From an uncultured Lachnospiraceae bacterium (GTDB taxonomy: Bacteria > Bacillota > Clostridia > Lachnospirales > Lachnospiraceae), in the NCBI GenBank assembly GCA_944376125.1, contig CALWBQ010000041.1, forward strand, positions 62,001 to 126,000: a stretch of DNA of 64,000 nt, given 5' to 3'. Positions 7,854 to 20,668 of this stretch are shown in pieces. Every line of letters begins with the position of its first letter. Positions within the stretch are counted from its first letter, which is position 1. The position numbers and the translations under genes are program-made. Under the pieces are notes generated by a model. That model worked only from the letters and a program-made list of their open reading frames with translations, made no database searches and was not told the origin of the DNA.

Positions 7854-8531
7854 ATGAAGCTGCGCCGCCGGATGGCTGAAAATTTTAAACGGGATCGGGA
7901 AACACTAAAAACTCTGACGTTTCGCCAGAAAATCCGCTTTTTTATGGATTATTACCGATGGTCTTTTTTTCTTCTTCTGGTTCTCCTTCTCCTGCTTTTC
8001 TATATTGCGGATATGATCTCCGAAAGCCGCATGACCATTGATCTGCAGGGTTTTTTTATCAATGACCGCCAGAATCTTTTTCCTGCGGAGAAGCTGATCG
8101 ATGACTTCTCTGAATATCAGAATACGCCTCCGGGGCACCGCATTGCTTTTGAAGATTCCCTATTCATTGACCTGGATTCCGGAAGCGAGTACCATGCGGC
8201 CAGTCAAAGCAAGCTGGTAGCCTACATTGCCGCCCGTGAGCTGGATTTTCTGGTAGCTCCTGAGGATCTGGCAACATATTACGCCCAGTCCTTCTCTCTC
8301 CTGAATCTGGAGGAAATTCTTCCGGATGATCTAAGGGAGTATCTGGCAGAAGATTTTTATTACTGCACAGACGGAACAGGTACAGAAAAGGCGTGTGGGC
8401 TGAACCTCTGCCGCTCCCGTTTCCTTCAGGATCCGGTCTACGATCATGCAGAATCTTATTATCTGCTGGCTCTCTCCTACACGCCTCATCAGGAAGCTCT
8501 TGTCTCTTTTATCCGGTATGCCTACGAATAA
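7854..8531 (+). CDS. Hypothetical single-pass membrane protein
   Basis: 225 residues, family not recognised. A basic N-terminus (MKLRRRMAENFKRDRETLK) is followed by one strongly hydrophobic segment at about 38-57 (WSFFLLLVLLLLLFYIADMI). The remaining 165 residues are acidic and would lie outside the cell. There is no lipobox or known catalytic motif. Ribosome binding site TTGGAGGA precedes ATG. It is divergent from the YesL-like gene with shared promoter space, which suggests linked expression. It meets the HAD gene tail to tail 16 nt away. Confidence 0.75.
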   Translation: MKLRRRMAENFKRDRETLKTLTFRQKIRFFMDYYRWSFFLLLVLLLLLFYIADMISESRMTIDLQGFFINDRQNLFPAEKLIDDFSEYQNTPPGHRIAFEDSLFIDLDSGSEYHAASQSKLVAYIAARELDFLVAPEDLATYYAQSFSLLNLEEILPDDLREYLAEDFYYCTDGTGTEKACGLNLCRSRFLQDPVYDHAESYYLLALSYTPHQEALVSFIRYAYE

Positions 8532-8547
8532 CCTGGCATCTGCACCT

Positions 8548-9345
8548 TTACTGAAAATATTCCGCCATCTCTCCCAGAGATTCAAATATAGCTGTCGGCT
8601 TGACCGCAGAAGCGGCCACATCTTCCAGGGTCGCTTCCCCCGTCAAAACCAGGAAGCCTTTTCCCCCATGGTCTACACCGGCGGCAATATCCGTGTACAG
8701 GCGATCCCCTACAAAAGCGGTCTTTTGGATGGGGATCTTTGTTTTATCAAAAATCATCTGGGCTGTCTCGCGGTAAGGCTTGCCCAAGTATCTGGGCTGT
8801 TTGCCTGTTGAGAGGCTGACAGCAGCACAGATAGCACCGCAGTCAGGGATAAAACCGCCCTCCACCGGGCAGTTGATGTCCGGGTGTGTCGCTAAATACA
8901 GTGCTCCATTCCGGATAAAAGTACAGCACTTTTCCAACTTCTCATATGTCAGGGTCATATCGAACCCCACCAGAACAATATCCGGAGAATCCTCGGTCAG
9001 GCAGATCCCCGCCTCCTCCATGCTCTTCTCCAGCTGGGGCGTCCCGGCAAGAAAAATGGACGCCCCCGCATAGTTTCTCTTCAGATATCGAATTGCTACG
9101 TCCCCGGAAGTCATAATCTGGTCTCTGCCGATAGGGCACCCCGCATCGGTCAGTTTTTTCATGTAGTCTTCCGGAGCTTTTGAAGAATTATTAGTAAAAA
9201 ACAGAAATTCTTTGCCTTTTTTCAGAACTGCGCTGATGAAATCCAATGCTCCATCGATCACAGTCTGTCCCATGAAAAAGGTCCCGTCCATGTCCAGCAC
9301 AAATAAGTCCGTATCTTCCAGTAGGGCCTTTTTGGTCGTTTCCAC
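8548..9345 (-). CDS. HAD-IIA family phosphatase (NagD/AraL-like)
   Basis: 265-residue haloacid dehalogenase-superfamily hydrolase. Motif I is VLDMDGTFFMG (nucleophile Asp in DMDGT), motif II FTNNSS, and the last motif GDRLYTDIAAG, with the subclass IIA cap between. Members dephosphorylate small phosphates such as 4-nitrophenyl phosphate, phosphoglycolate or glycerol phosphate. It is the fourth gene after the glpA-like gene, 36 nt downstream of the DUF1667 gene, so a role in removing G3P or an aldehyde or triose phosphate by-product is plausible but only inferred from context. Confidence 0.85.
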   Translation of the reverse strand: METTKKALLEDTDLFVLDMDGTFFMGQTVIDGALDFISAVLKKGKEFLFFTNNSSKAPEDYMKKLTDAGCPIGRDQIMTSGDVAIRYLKRNYAGASIFLAGTPQLEKSMEEAGICLTEDSPDIVLVGFDMTLTYEKLEKCCTFIRNGALYLATHPDINCPVEGGFIPDCGAICAAVSLSTGKQPRYLGKPYRETAQMIFDKTKIPIQKTAFVGDRLYTDIAAGVDHGGKGFLVLTGEATLEDVAASAVKPTAIFESLGEMAEYFQ

Positions 9346-9381
9346 TCTTTACCTCCTGCTGTCATCTAAAGTTTGTCAGAG

Positions 9382-9744
9382 TTACGCTTTTGCTACATCC
9401 TTGGTGGCAATTACCGGAACACCAGTTCCAGCACAGTTGTCAATAATCACATCCCCGATCGACACCGGCGCCTCTACGGTCACCTTGCGGATTTCATCCA
9501 TAATGGCAAATATCTTGTCCTTGGGAATGTCTGTCTTGGTCTTTACGGATACCATCTCAATAGCTCCGCCTGTTACGTGAACCGTCGAGGTGACGATTCT
9601 GGTTGGGCTTAACACTTCTTTTCTGGCGTAATCGTCCCCTCTTTTGCAGGTATTACCGCTTACTTCTATATTCTCCCCATCCATTTTGACCGTAAGAGGA
9701 CAGCCAAGAGGACAGCCGATACAGATTAATTCTCTAACCTCCAT
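9382..9744 (-). CDS. DUF1667 protein with four-cysteine cluster motif
   Basis: 120 residues. The N-terminus has CIGCPLGC (Cys 8, 11, 15) and a fourth Cys at about 33 (GNTCKRGDDYA). The pattern C-x2-C-x3-C-x17-C resembles the [4Fe-4S] site of molybdopterin oxidoreductases. DUF1667 proteins are typically the third gene after GlpA and an FAD oxidoreductase in Firmicutes and Thermotoga; an electron-transfer role in the dehydrogenase complex is inferred. It starts one base after the stop codon of the oxidoreductase gene, so translation is probably coupled. Confidence 0.85.
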   Translation of the reverse strand: MEVRELICIGCPLGCPLTVKMDGENIEVSGNTCKRGDDYARKEVLSPTRIVTSTVHVTGGAIEMVSVKTKTDIPKDKIFAIMDEIRKVTVEAPVSIGDVIIDNCAGTGVPVIATKDVAKA

Positions 9745-9745
9745 T

Positions 9746-11008
9746 TTATTCCACCTCCGTACAGATCACAATGTTCTTCAGCTCCGGGCAGCCAGCGAAG
9801 CTGTCTTTCTTTAATACAACCTGCTCCATCTCACCGGGGGCAAGAACTTTTTTCTTTCTCTTTGAAACCTGAACACCATCATAATATACCGAGATATACC
9901 GGTCTTTATAGACATCAGCCACACGGAAACGGACCGTGACTTTCTCCTGCATATTGTTTATATCCAGGGTCTGCGGAACCGTATAGCGAACGCCATTTTC
10001 TGCCTTGAGTGCAACCACATGGCCCTCTTTCTTCTCCCCAGCCTTTACATAAGCAGCCGCATTTGTCCCGGCAAGGGCGGCCTCCTCTGAAACGTAGTCT
10101 ACCAGATCGTGGACATGGAGAACATTTCCGCAGGCAAATACGCCTTCTGCGCTGGTCTCAAGCTGATCGTTGACTTCCGGGCCGGATGTCACTCTGCTCA
10201 TAGACACGCCGATGCTCTTTGTCAGCTCATTCTCCGGTATCAATCCTACCGAAAGCAGCAGCGTGTCACAGCTATAGTGCTCCTCTGTCCCTGGGATCGG
10301 CTTGCGGTCCGGCCCCACTTCTGCCAGTGTAATGCCAGTCACCCGCTCTTTTCCTTCAATGTTGACAACCGTATGGCTCAGCTTCAGCGGGATCCCATAG
10401 TCATCCAGACACTGAACGATATTTCTCTTTAAACCGCCGGAATAGGGCATCAGCTCTGCCACTACCTTTACCTTAGCTCCCTCCAGAGTCATTCTTCTGG
10501 CCATGATCAATCCGATATCCCCAGACCCCAGGATAACGACTTCTTTCCCTACACTGTAGCCCTCAATATTCATCAGCCTCTGGGCCGTTCCCGCAGAATA
10601 AATTCCGGCAGGGCGGTATCCGGGAATGTTTAGTGCACCTCTGGGCCTCTCCCTGCATCCCATAGCCAGGATGATTGCCTTTGCCTTAATAACAATCAGG
10701 CCATCTTCCCGGTTAATTGCTGTGATTTCTTTGTCTCTATTGATATCAATTACCATGGTGTTTAATTTATAAGGAATCTTTTCTTCCTCCGCCATCTTTA
10801 TGTAGCGGGCTGCGTACTCCGGTCCGGTCAGCTCCTCTTTAAAGGTGTGGAGTCCGAATCCATTGTGAATGCACTGATTCAGAATACCGCCCAGACAGCT
10901 GTCTCTCTCCAGAATCAGTATATCCTGAATACCGGCTTTTCTGGCTGCGACTGCAGCCGCCAGCCCTGCAGGGCCACCGCCAATAATAACAATATCATGG
11001 TTGCTCAT
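9746..11008 (-). CDS. FAD-dependent pyridine nucleotide-disulfide-type oxidoreductase
   Basis: 420 residues. The FAD-binding motif GGGPAGLAAAVAARKAG is at the N-terminus, a second dinucleotide-binding motif GSGDIGLIMARRMTLEG is near the middle, and the FAD-closing segment TSAEGVFACGNVLHVHDLVDY follows. NilNQCIHNGFG-type cysteine (CIHNGFG) occurs near residue 46. The enzyme is probably the NAD(P)H-linked partner that takes electrons from the GlpA-like subunit, a role played by GlpB/GlpC in Escherichia coli. It starts 13 nt after glpA and belongs to the four-gene operon glpA-oxidoreductase-DUF1667-HAD. Confidence 0.85.
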   Translation of the reverse strand: MSNHDIVIIGGGPAGLAAAVAARKAGIQDILILERDSCLGGILNQCIHNGFGLHTFKEELTGPEYAARYIKMAEEEKIPYKLNTMVIDINRDKEITAINREDGLIVIKAKAIILAMGCRERPRGALNIPGYRPAGIYSAGTAQRLMNIEGYSVGKEVVILGSGDIGLIMARRMTLEGAKVKVVAELMPYSGGLKRNIVQCLDDYGIPLKLSHTVVNIEGKERVTGITLAEVGPDRKPIPGTEEHYSCDTLLLSVGLIPENELTKSIGVSMSRVTSGPEVNDQLETSAEGVFACGNVLHVHDLVDYVSEEAALAGTNAAAYVKAGEKKEGHVVALKAENGVRYTVPQTLDINNMQEKVTVRFRVADVYKDRYISVYYDGVQVSKRKKKVLAPGEMEQVVLKKDSFAGCPELKNIVICTEVE

Positions 11009-11021
11009 TTTGCCGCTCCTC

Positions 11022-12458
11022 CTATTTCTGACCGGTCAGCATGTTAGAACCGGGTGCATTCTTACAAATATCTTCCATCTTCATGTTCCGCTCTCTGGCA
11101 AGGATCTCCATGGTCCTTGGCGTACAGAAGCCGGCCTGGCAGCGTCCCATTCCCTGGCGTACCCGGCGCTTGATGCCGTCCAGAGAAACAGCTCCGAGAG
11201 TCCTGTTGATGGCATCAACGATCTCGCCCTCGCTGACTCCCTCGCAGCGGCAGATGATCGTTCCGTATTCCGGATGCTCTTTGATCAAAGCAGCCCGCTC
11301 TTCTCTGGTCATCTTCTCCGGCCGGATAAACCCTTTCCGTTTTCCATTCCAGTTTTCTTTTTTGCCGGCCCCTGCCTTTTCCGCTACCAGATCTGCAACG
11401 TAAACTCCGATAGCCGGCGCGCTGGTAAGTCCCGGTGACTCGATGCCCGCAGCATCGAAGAATCCCGGAGCATCCTCGGCCTCCCCAATCACAAAGTCAT
11501 CTCCATCTTCGTGGGCGCGAAGGCCGCAGAATGAGGTGATGACCAGGCGGAAGGGGATATCCTTCACACTGATGCTGGCTTTTTCTGTAATCTCTGCCAA
11601 TTCCCTGGCTGTGGTCGCGGTCGCCTCTTTATCCTCAATATCCTTAGCCGTAGGGCCAGTTAAAAGATTCCCGTGAATGGTAGGCGTTACCAGGATACCC
11701 TTTCCCAGTTTGCCCGGCAGTTGGAAAATCGTGTGGGACACATGATTTCCAGCTTCCTTATCCAGCAGGCAGTAATCTCCTTTTCTTGGGGTAATGTGAA
11801 GTTTCTTTTCACTTACCATATTGTGGATCACATCGGCGTACACACCAGCAGCATTGACCACATACGGCGCTTTCAAAAGCATCTCATCGGCTTCCAGTTC
11901 ATAGCCGCATTGCGTCTTTTTGATATTCTTAATTTCAGTGTTAAAAATAAATTCTACACCGTTGTCACAGGCATTCTCTGCCAGAGCAATCGTCAGCCCG
12001 AAGGGGCAGACAATGCCGCCTGTAGGAGCGTACAGGGCCGCAACCACTTTATCGCTCACATTAGGTTCCATAGCACGAACCTCATCCCCTGTGATAATCT
12101 TCAGCTCCGGCACACCGTTTTTGACACCCTTCTGATACAATTCTTCCAGAGCCGGCCGGTCTTCCTCCGCGAAGCACAGAACGAGGGAGCCATTTCTCTT
12201 AAATTCAAAATCCAGTTCTTCAGCGAGATCTCCCATCATCCGGTTTCCCTCTACATTGAATTTCGCCTTTAAAGAACCTGGAGCTGCATCATGTCCGGCA
12301 TGGACAATGGCACTGTTGGCTTTAGAAGTACCGGAACAAACATCTTCTTCCCGCTCTACCACACAGGTATTTAAGTTATAGCGGGAAAGCTCTCTGGCAA
12401 TCGCACAGCCGGTCACACCGCCGCCGATGACCACCACATCGAAACTTTTTTCCTTCAT
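11022..12458 (-). CDS. glpA: Glycerol-3-phosphate dehydrogenase, GlpA-like, with C-terminal [2Fe-2S] BFD domain
   Basis: About 478 residues. An N-terminal FAD motif VVVIGGGVTGCAIARELS is followed by a DAO-fold domain with SGTSKANSAIVHAGHDA, typical of anaerobic G3P dehydrogenases. The C-terminus has a BFD-like [2Fe-2S] domain: ICRCEGVSEGEIVDAI and later RCQAGFC. The enzyme oxidises G3P to dihydroxyacetone phosphate. Start 12458 follows GGAGGAGA; a longer frame to 12581 runs through the leader terminator and is unlikely. It heads its operon behind a promoter and leader terminator. Together with GlpK it would take glycerol and G3P into glycolysis. Confidence 0.88.
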   Translation of the reverse strand: MKEKSFDVVVIGGGVTGCAIARELSRYNLNTCVVEREEDVCSGTSKANSAIVHAGHDAAPGSLKAKFNVEGNRMMGDLAEELDFEFKRNGSLVLCFAEEDRPALEELYQKGVKNGVPELKIITGDEVRAMEPNVSDKVVAALYAPTGGIVCPFGLTIALAENACDNGVEFIFNTEIKNIKKTQCGYELEADEMLLKAPYVVNAAGVYADVIHNMVSEKKLHITPRKGDYCLLDKEAGNHVSHTIFQLPGKLGKGILVTPTIHGNLLTGPTAKDIEDKEATATTARELAEITEKASISVKDIPFRLVITSFCGLRAHEDGDDFVIGEAEDAPGFFDAAGIESPGLTSAPAIGVYVADLVAEKAGAGKKENWNGKRKGFIRPEKMTREERAALIKEHPEYGTIICRCEGVSEGEIVDAINRTLGAVSLDGIKRRVRQGMGRCQAGFCTPRTMEILARERNMKMEDICKNAPGSNMLTGQK

Positions 12459-12565
12459 TTTCTCTCCTCCATCATACATATCCATCCTTTCGCCCGACGT
12501 CTGTGCTGTTATGGCCGATTGGCTCTGCTTTGCATTTGCTGCCCTGCACAAGCCTGCAGTACAAC

Positions 12566-12626
12566 AAAAAAAGTAAGGCAAACAGCAGCTGCCAGGGCCG
12601 CTCTATCTACCTTACTCTATCGTCTC
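12566..12626 (-). promoter_or_regulatory. Leader terminator of the glpA operon, putative GlpP target
   Basis: In the leader RNA, AGTAAGGTA pairs with TGCCTTACT and is followed by seven T residues (12572-12566), an intrinsic terminator before any coding sequence. Just upstream and overlapping the 5' arm is GAGACGATAGAGTAAGGTA (12626-12608), which matches GAGATGATAGAGCAGGGTG in the glpK leader at 15 of 19 positions. Binding of GlpP-G3P there would block the 5' arm and allow read-through. The binding is inferred. Confidence 0.7.
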
Positions 12627-12653
12627 AAAAGGTTTTGTATTTGATTAACCTAA

Positions 12654-12682
12654 TGCTAACACAGTCCGCCCTGGATTGTCAA
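12654..12682 (-). promoter_or_regulatory. Promoter of the glpA operon
   Basis: Minus strand: -35 TTGACA (12682-12677), 17-bp spacer, -10 TTAGCA (12659-12654), a strong -35 with a weaker -10. It lies just after the mgtC stop; I see no terminator between mgtC and this promoter, so read-through from glpK-mgtC is possible. Confidence 0.75.
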
Positions 12683-12740
12683 GATTTTCAATTGTATCTG
12701 CTGAATTTTACCTGTCCGGTATCCGGAAAGACATTCGGCT

Positions 12741-13427
12741 CTACTCCATAATCGTCATAACATTCTCATCCTCAGCCAGATGGGAAAACAGCCATGCTTT
12801 GTCAAAGCCCGGCGGATATACCACTTCAAATTCGACTTTAATTTCATCTTTTTTATTTTTGTGGATCTTTACTGCGGCAATATCAATCTTGAGGCTTTCC
12901 AGGAAATCTTCCATATTTTTGACTGCCCCTTCCTTCTGGGCAAGGGTGAGCCGGATATTCCCGCAGGAAGCAACCTGTGCAAAAAATGAGATTCTGTGCA
13001 TGATCTCCTGAGTTATAATCATCATAATAGCTGAAGCGATGCTGATAACATACAGCCCGGCCCCTGCCGCCATCCCGATCCCCGCTGTAGCCCAAACACC
13101 TGCTGCTGTCGTAAGGCCGTTTACCAGATTGTTTCTCACGAAAATCATTCCTGTCCCCAGAAAGCCCACGCCGCTGACGATCTGGGCTGCCACACGCGAA
13201 GCATCATAATCTGGGACATCCGAAAACCCGTATTTGGATACGATCATAATCAGGGCTGAGCCCATAGCGACAATCGCGTGGGTACGAATCCCCGCCGACT
13301 TATTCCGGTTCTTTCTCTCATGGCCAATCATAAGCCCCAGCGCACACGCTACAGCAATGCGGAGAAGCAGCTCCGCCTGGACAAGAATGTCGTGGCCGTC
13401 TGCCAGCCCGATAATATCCAATTCCAT
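12741..13427 (-). CDS. MgtC/SapB family membrane protein
   Basis: About 228 residues. The N-terminal half has four hydrophobic segments with family signatures LGLMIGHERKNRNKSAGIRTH and GVGFLGTGMIFVRNN. The C-terminal half is a soluble ACT-like domain. MgtC relatives influence magnesium homeostasis and membrane potential; the exact role here is unknown. Start 13427 follows AAGGAAGG, and this places it 26 nt after the glpK stop, so it is probably cotranscribed with glpK. That link is unusual and its meaning is unclear. Confidence 0.85.
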   Translation of the reverse strand: MELDIIGLADGHDILVQAELLLRIAVACALGLMIGHERKNRNKSAGIRTHAIVAMGSALIMIVSKYGFSDVPDYDASRVAAQIVSGVGFLGTGMIFVRNNLVNGLTTAAGVWATAGIGMAAGAGLYVISIASAIMMIITQEIMHRISFFAQVASCGNIRLTLAQKEGAVKNMEDFLESLKIDIAAVKIHKNKKDEIKVEFEVVYPPGFDKAWLFSHLAEDENVMTIME

Positions 13428-13453
13428 ACCACCACTGCCTTCCTTTAAAAAAA

Positions 13454-14986
<1,533 letters not shown>

Positions 14987-15010
14987 TTAATTTTTTCTCA
15001 GGCAGCATAG

Positions 15011-15063
15011 AAAAAGCAGGGGTGACTGCATATCCTGCATCACACACCCTGCTCTATCATCTC
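15011..15063 (-). promoter_or_regulatory. Leader terminator of glpK, putative GlpP target
   Basis: GCAGGGTGTGTGATGCA pairs with TGCAGTCACCCCTGC around GGATA and is followed by TTTTTCT. It lies between the glpK promoter and the gene, about 60 nt before the ATG. The 5' arm is overlapped by GAGATGATAGAGCAGGGTG (15063-15045), the motif shared with the glpA leader. This is the expected layout for antitermination by GlpP bound to G3P. Confidence 0.75.
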
Positions 15064-15091
15064 TAAGGCCACATATTCTCAATATGGTTAA

Positions 15092-15120
15092 TATTAACAT
15101 ATTTTTTATAAAAATGTCAA
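15092..15120 (-). promoter_or_regulatory. Promoter of glpK
   Basis: Minus strand: -35 TTGACA (15120-15115), 17-bp spacer, -10 TTAATA (15097-15092). A perfect -35 and near-consensus -10 suggest strong initiation, so control must act later, consistent with the leader terminator. Confidence 0.85.
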
Positions 15121-15189
15121 GATAAATCACAATTAAATACAATCATTTTTTGCCGTTCTCGATATCTCCCATGCATTTTGACCATTCCC

Positions 15190-17536
<2,347 letters not shown>

Positions 17537-17558
17537 AGCCTCTCTCCTTCACATTCCG

Positions 17559-19148
17559 CTAAACATACTCGGCAAGTTCCGACAGCTTAGCACCCTTTTC
17601 CACCAGTTTCCTGACCATCTCTATCTTTTCAGGCGGCACTTTCCCCTTCACCATGGCCCACATCATTTCTTTATTGAAGCGGGTATCAAAGTCCCAGGGC
17701 ACAATATCGCAGGTCGTCTGATACCAGTTCAGCATTTCTCTCTGCATTTTCCCGATAATCCCGGCGTATTCTGGATTTTCTATCTGATTCATCCGCTCTC
17801 CCGGATCTTTTTCCAGATCATAAAATTCATCCTGGTCCAAAGAACGCAGAATGTATTTGTAGCGCCTGTCCCGTATCATCGTGGCTTTGCAGTGGGCCTG
17901 GCTGTCCAGCTGGGCTGTCTGCCGCGGCCAGTACACAAACGACTTTGGTGAGCCGTTGGGGCCGTTTACATGCCATTCATCACAATGGCTCTCCTCTGGA
18001 AGACGGCCGCCCTCACAGAACACATACTGGCGCAGTTCTCTTGTCCGGTCTTCCAAAATGGGGCGCAGGCTCTTTCCGAAATGAGTGTGGACCGGCGCCG
18101 CCTGAGCATAATCCAAGACAGTGGCATAAAAGTCTACCAGCTCCACAAGGCTGTCTGAAATGCCTGGATCTACACTCTCCCACGCCGGAGGTTTGATCAA
18201 AAGCGGTACGGAACTCAGACAGTCTTCAAAGCAGTTCTGGGCTTTTTCCGGTATGCCGTAGTCCCCTGTAAAATCGCCGTGATCGCTGAGGAAAAAAATT
18301 GCACAGTCATCATAGATTCCCGCCTGTTTCAAAGCCCTGCACATCCGGCCAAACTGTTCATCTACTTTCATACACATAGCAAGGTAAACCGCCCGAAGTT
18401 CGTTCCACTCTTCCTCTGAGTAGCCATCCATCTGCTGCATCTCCCGCAGTTTTTCCTCCATCCGGGGTTTTCCCACACATTCCCCAGGCTTCACGCGGAG
18501 CGGTACCTTATCCCGGTCAATGGCTGAGTAGTACGGCTCTTCTACCGAGTACGGCGTATGCGGGTAGAAAAGTCCTACAAAAGCGCATACAGGCCGGTCA
18601 TCCAGCGGATGAAGCATCCGGTCAATCAAAGCGTCGACACCCTCGTCATCTTTACTGTAGTTTTTTCCGTCGGCATCCAGCTTCAGCTTTCCCTGAAAAT
18701 GGGAATAGAATCCAGCATCACCCATAGCGCCTCTGGGCTTATCCTTCTCCGGTCCAGGAGCCGGAGGGACATTCCCCCCATAAAACACTTCATCAGCATT
18801 GGACTCCAGCCACCCCGGGTACTGTGCCGCATACAGGTCATTTCGGTCATTCCTCCACACGTAATACCCGGCATCCTTTAATTCCTTAAATAGAGAAGAT
18901 TCCCCCGGTCTAAGCAGGTGCGCCATGGTCCTGTGGCCGTAAACGTGGGGATAGAGGCCGGTAAACATGCTGCACCTGGAAGGCACGCACACCGGATTCT
19001 GGCAGAAAGCCCGGCGGAAGGAGACCCCCTCCGCCTTTGCAAACTGATCCAGGTTGGGCGTCACCGCCGCCGGATTCCCTAGATGGGCAAGGGCATCCGA
19101 CCGCATCTCATCTGGATTAAAAATAATAATATGAGGCCGCTTTTTCAT
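17559..19148 (-). CDS. Sulfatase, CxPSR type, cytoplasmic
   Basis: About 529 residues of the alkaline phosphatase/sulfatase superfamily. The N-terminal metal site is IIIFNPDEMRSDALAHLG. The modified-residue motif is CVPSRCSMFTG (Cys54), the classic Cys-type site converted to formylglycine, followed by a second metal site FLSDHGDFTGDYG. No signal peptide is present, so the enzyme acts in the cytoplasm after import. Start 19148 follows GGGAGGTG. It lies directly downstream of a second sulfatase. No maturase (anSME) gene is in the window. Substrate unknown, probably a sulfated glycoside; phosphonate hydrolase or phosphodiesterase activity is an alternative in this family. Confidence 0.85.
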   Translation of the reverse strand: MKKRPHIIIFNPDEMRSDALAHLGNPAAVTPNLDQFAKAEGVSFRRAFCQNPVCVPSRCSMFTGLYPHVYGHRTMAHLLRPGESSLFKELKDAGYYVWRNDRNDLYAAQYPGWLESNADEVFYGGNVPPAPGPEKDKPRGAMGDAGFYSHFQGKLKLDADGKNYSKDDEGVDALIDRMLHPLDDRPVCAFVGLFYPHTPYSVEEPYYSAIDRDKVPLRVKPGECVGKPRMEEKLREMQQMDGYSEEEWNELRAVYLAMCMKVDEQFGRMCRALKQAGIYDDCAIFFLSDHGDFTGDYGIPEKAQNCFEDCLSSVPLLIKPPAWESVDPGISDSLVELVDFYATVLDYAQAAPVHTHFGKSLRPILEDRTRELRQYVFCEGGRLPEESHCDEWHVNGPNGSPKSFVYWPRQTAQLDSQAHCKATMIRDRRYKYILRSLDQDEFYDLEKDPGERMNQIENPEYAGIIGKMQREMLNWYQTTCDIVPWDFDTRFNKEMMWAMVKGKVPPEKIEMVRKLVEKGAKLSELAEYV

Positions 19149-19165
19149 AAAATAACACCTCCCTG

Positions 19166-20668
19166 TCATTTTAGCCCATAGTAACTATACAGTTCCGCGG
19201 GGGCATCGTTCTCCTCCAAAATCCTGACCAGCGCTGCCTTTAAACGAGCAGCAGCATCGCTATTCTCCAGCGGATGCTCTTGTCTCGGATCCTCCTCCAC
19301 GTCAAACAGCAATTCCTTTCCCACCGGAAGATCGGCTGACATCTTTTTGCATATAGCCGGTATTTTCAGGACCTTACATCCTTTTGTAAACGAGAACGGC
19401 CCTGCCAGCGATGCCTGCTTCAGTTCCTCCACGCTCATTCTGGACCGCATGTGGGTGGTCATCAGAGTATAATTGTACAATCCGCCTTCCCTGTCCTTAG
19501 GGGCCGTCATCAGAACGTATTTTCCATCGGTAACGCTCAGCACGCCGCTATGTGATCCGAAAATCCCGTATTCCCTTACCGGGCTGTCTGTCTTTATCAC
19601 TCCCCGCAGAGATTTTCCCAGCATATCCTTCGGGATCTCGACGCCGAAAAATTCCAGCAGCGTGGGCGCCAGATCGATGGTCTGCACCAGACTCTTTCTG
19701 TGCTCCCCGGCAATCTGAAGTCTGGGATCCCAGATAAATAAAGGCGTGTGGGCGACCTCCTGGTAATCCGGCATCATGCTCTTTGCCCACCAGTCATGCT
19801 CCCCCAGAAGGTAACCGTGATCCGTATTGACAATAAGCATAGTGTCCTTCCACATATCGTGGGCGTCAAACTCGTCCAGCACCTTCCCCAGGCTGTCGTC
19901 GCAGAAAGACAGCAAGGCCAGATACCTCTTTCTCACTTCGGCCACCACCTCCGGCGGCTCATTTACCGGCGCATACGGGGGCCAGTCCAGCTCTGACACA
20001 GAATCCGGGTCAAAGAGTTTTGCCAGGTATTCTCCCGGCGCGTTAAAAGGTTCATGGGGATCAAAAGTTTCGATCTGGAGGAACCAGTTGTCGTAGGAAC
20101 AATTGTTCCGGATAAAATCGAGTCCCTGGGCAAACGTCTGGGCCTGGGGATAATCCTCCGTGCGGGTCTGTCTTTCCCGGTTTACCATATCCTGATTGTA
20201 CAGACGGCCCAACGGTGTCTTCTGTATTCGGGCTATTCTCCCCGGCTCGCCCACCACGTGGGGATTATACCCCTCTGAGGGTGCCGCACTCCCAGCCCAG
20301 GGATCGCCCTCCTGCCCGCGGTTGCACTCCCAGGTAGAATACCGGGGATGGTAGGTTCCGCCTCCATCCTCCACATAATGGTTGTGATCCGTCACCAGCC
20401 TGGTGTAAATCCCGTGATTCTTCAGGATTTCAGGCATGGAATCATCAAAGGGTTCCAGGGGCCCCCAACTCCTGTGAAGGAAGTTGGGGCGCCCTGTATG
20501 GAGCTCCCGGCGGGCCGGCATGCAGGGAAGGCTGCACACATAGCTGTTGTCAAACTGGACGGTTCGCTCCGCCAGCCTTCTGAAATTGGGCAGCTCTACT
20601 TCTTTCCCCCCATAGCTGGGCAGCATGTCCAGACGGAGAGAATCATACATTACCATTACCGCTCTCAT
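19166..20668 (-). CDS. Sulfatase, CxPAR variant, cytoplasmic
   Basis: 500 residues. It opens MRAVMVMYDSLRLDMLPSYG (metal-binding Asp) with no signal peptide. The active-site motif is SLPCMPARRELHTGR, with Cys49 in C-x-P-A-R, an accepted variant of the C-x-P-S-R core. The second metal site is NTDHGYLLGEHDWWAKS. It is clearly paralogous but distant from the next sulfatase, so the two may act on different sulfate esters of one substrate. Its start overlaps the stop of the permease gene by 4 nt, showing tight coupling with transport. Confidence 0.85.
   Translation of the reverse strand: MRAVMVMYDSLRLDMLPSYGGKEVELPNFRRLAERTVQFDNSYVCSLPCMPARRELHTGRPNFLHRSWGPLEPFDDSMPEILKNHGIYTRLVTDHNHYVEDGGGTYHPRYSTWECNRGQEGDPWAGSAAPSEGYNPHVVGEPGRIARIQKTPLGRLYNQDMVNRERQTRTEDYPQAQTFAQGLDFIRNNCSYDNWFLQIETFDPHEPFNAPGEYLAKLFDPDSVSELDWPPYAPVNEPPEVVAEVRKRYLALLSFCDDSLGKVLDEFDAHDMWKDTMLIVNTDHGYLLGEHDWWAKSMMPDYQEVAHTPLFIWDPRLQIAGEHRKSLVQTIDLAPTLLEFFGVEIPKDMLGKSLRGVIKTDSPVREYGIFGSHSGVLSVTDGKYVLMTAPKDREGGLYNYTLMTTHMRSRMSVEELKQASLAGPFSFTKGCKVLKIPAICKKMSADLPVGKELLFDVEEDPRQEHPLENSDAAARLKAALVRILEENDAPAELYSYYGLK

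Noticed and set aside
12459..12581. N-terminal extension of the glpA reading frame
   Set aside because: It runs through the leader terminator and contains a Cys/Ala/Gln-rich sequence unlike the family; GGAGGAGA marks the start at 12458.
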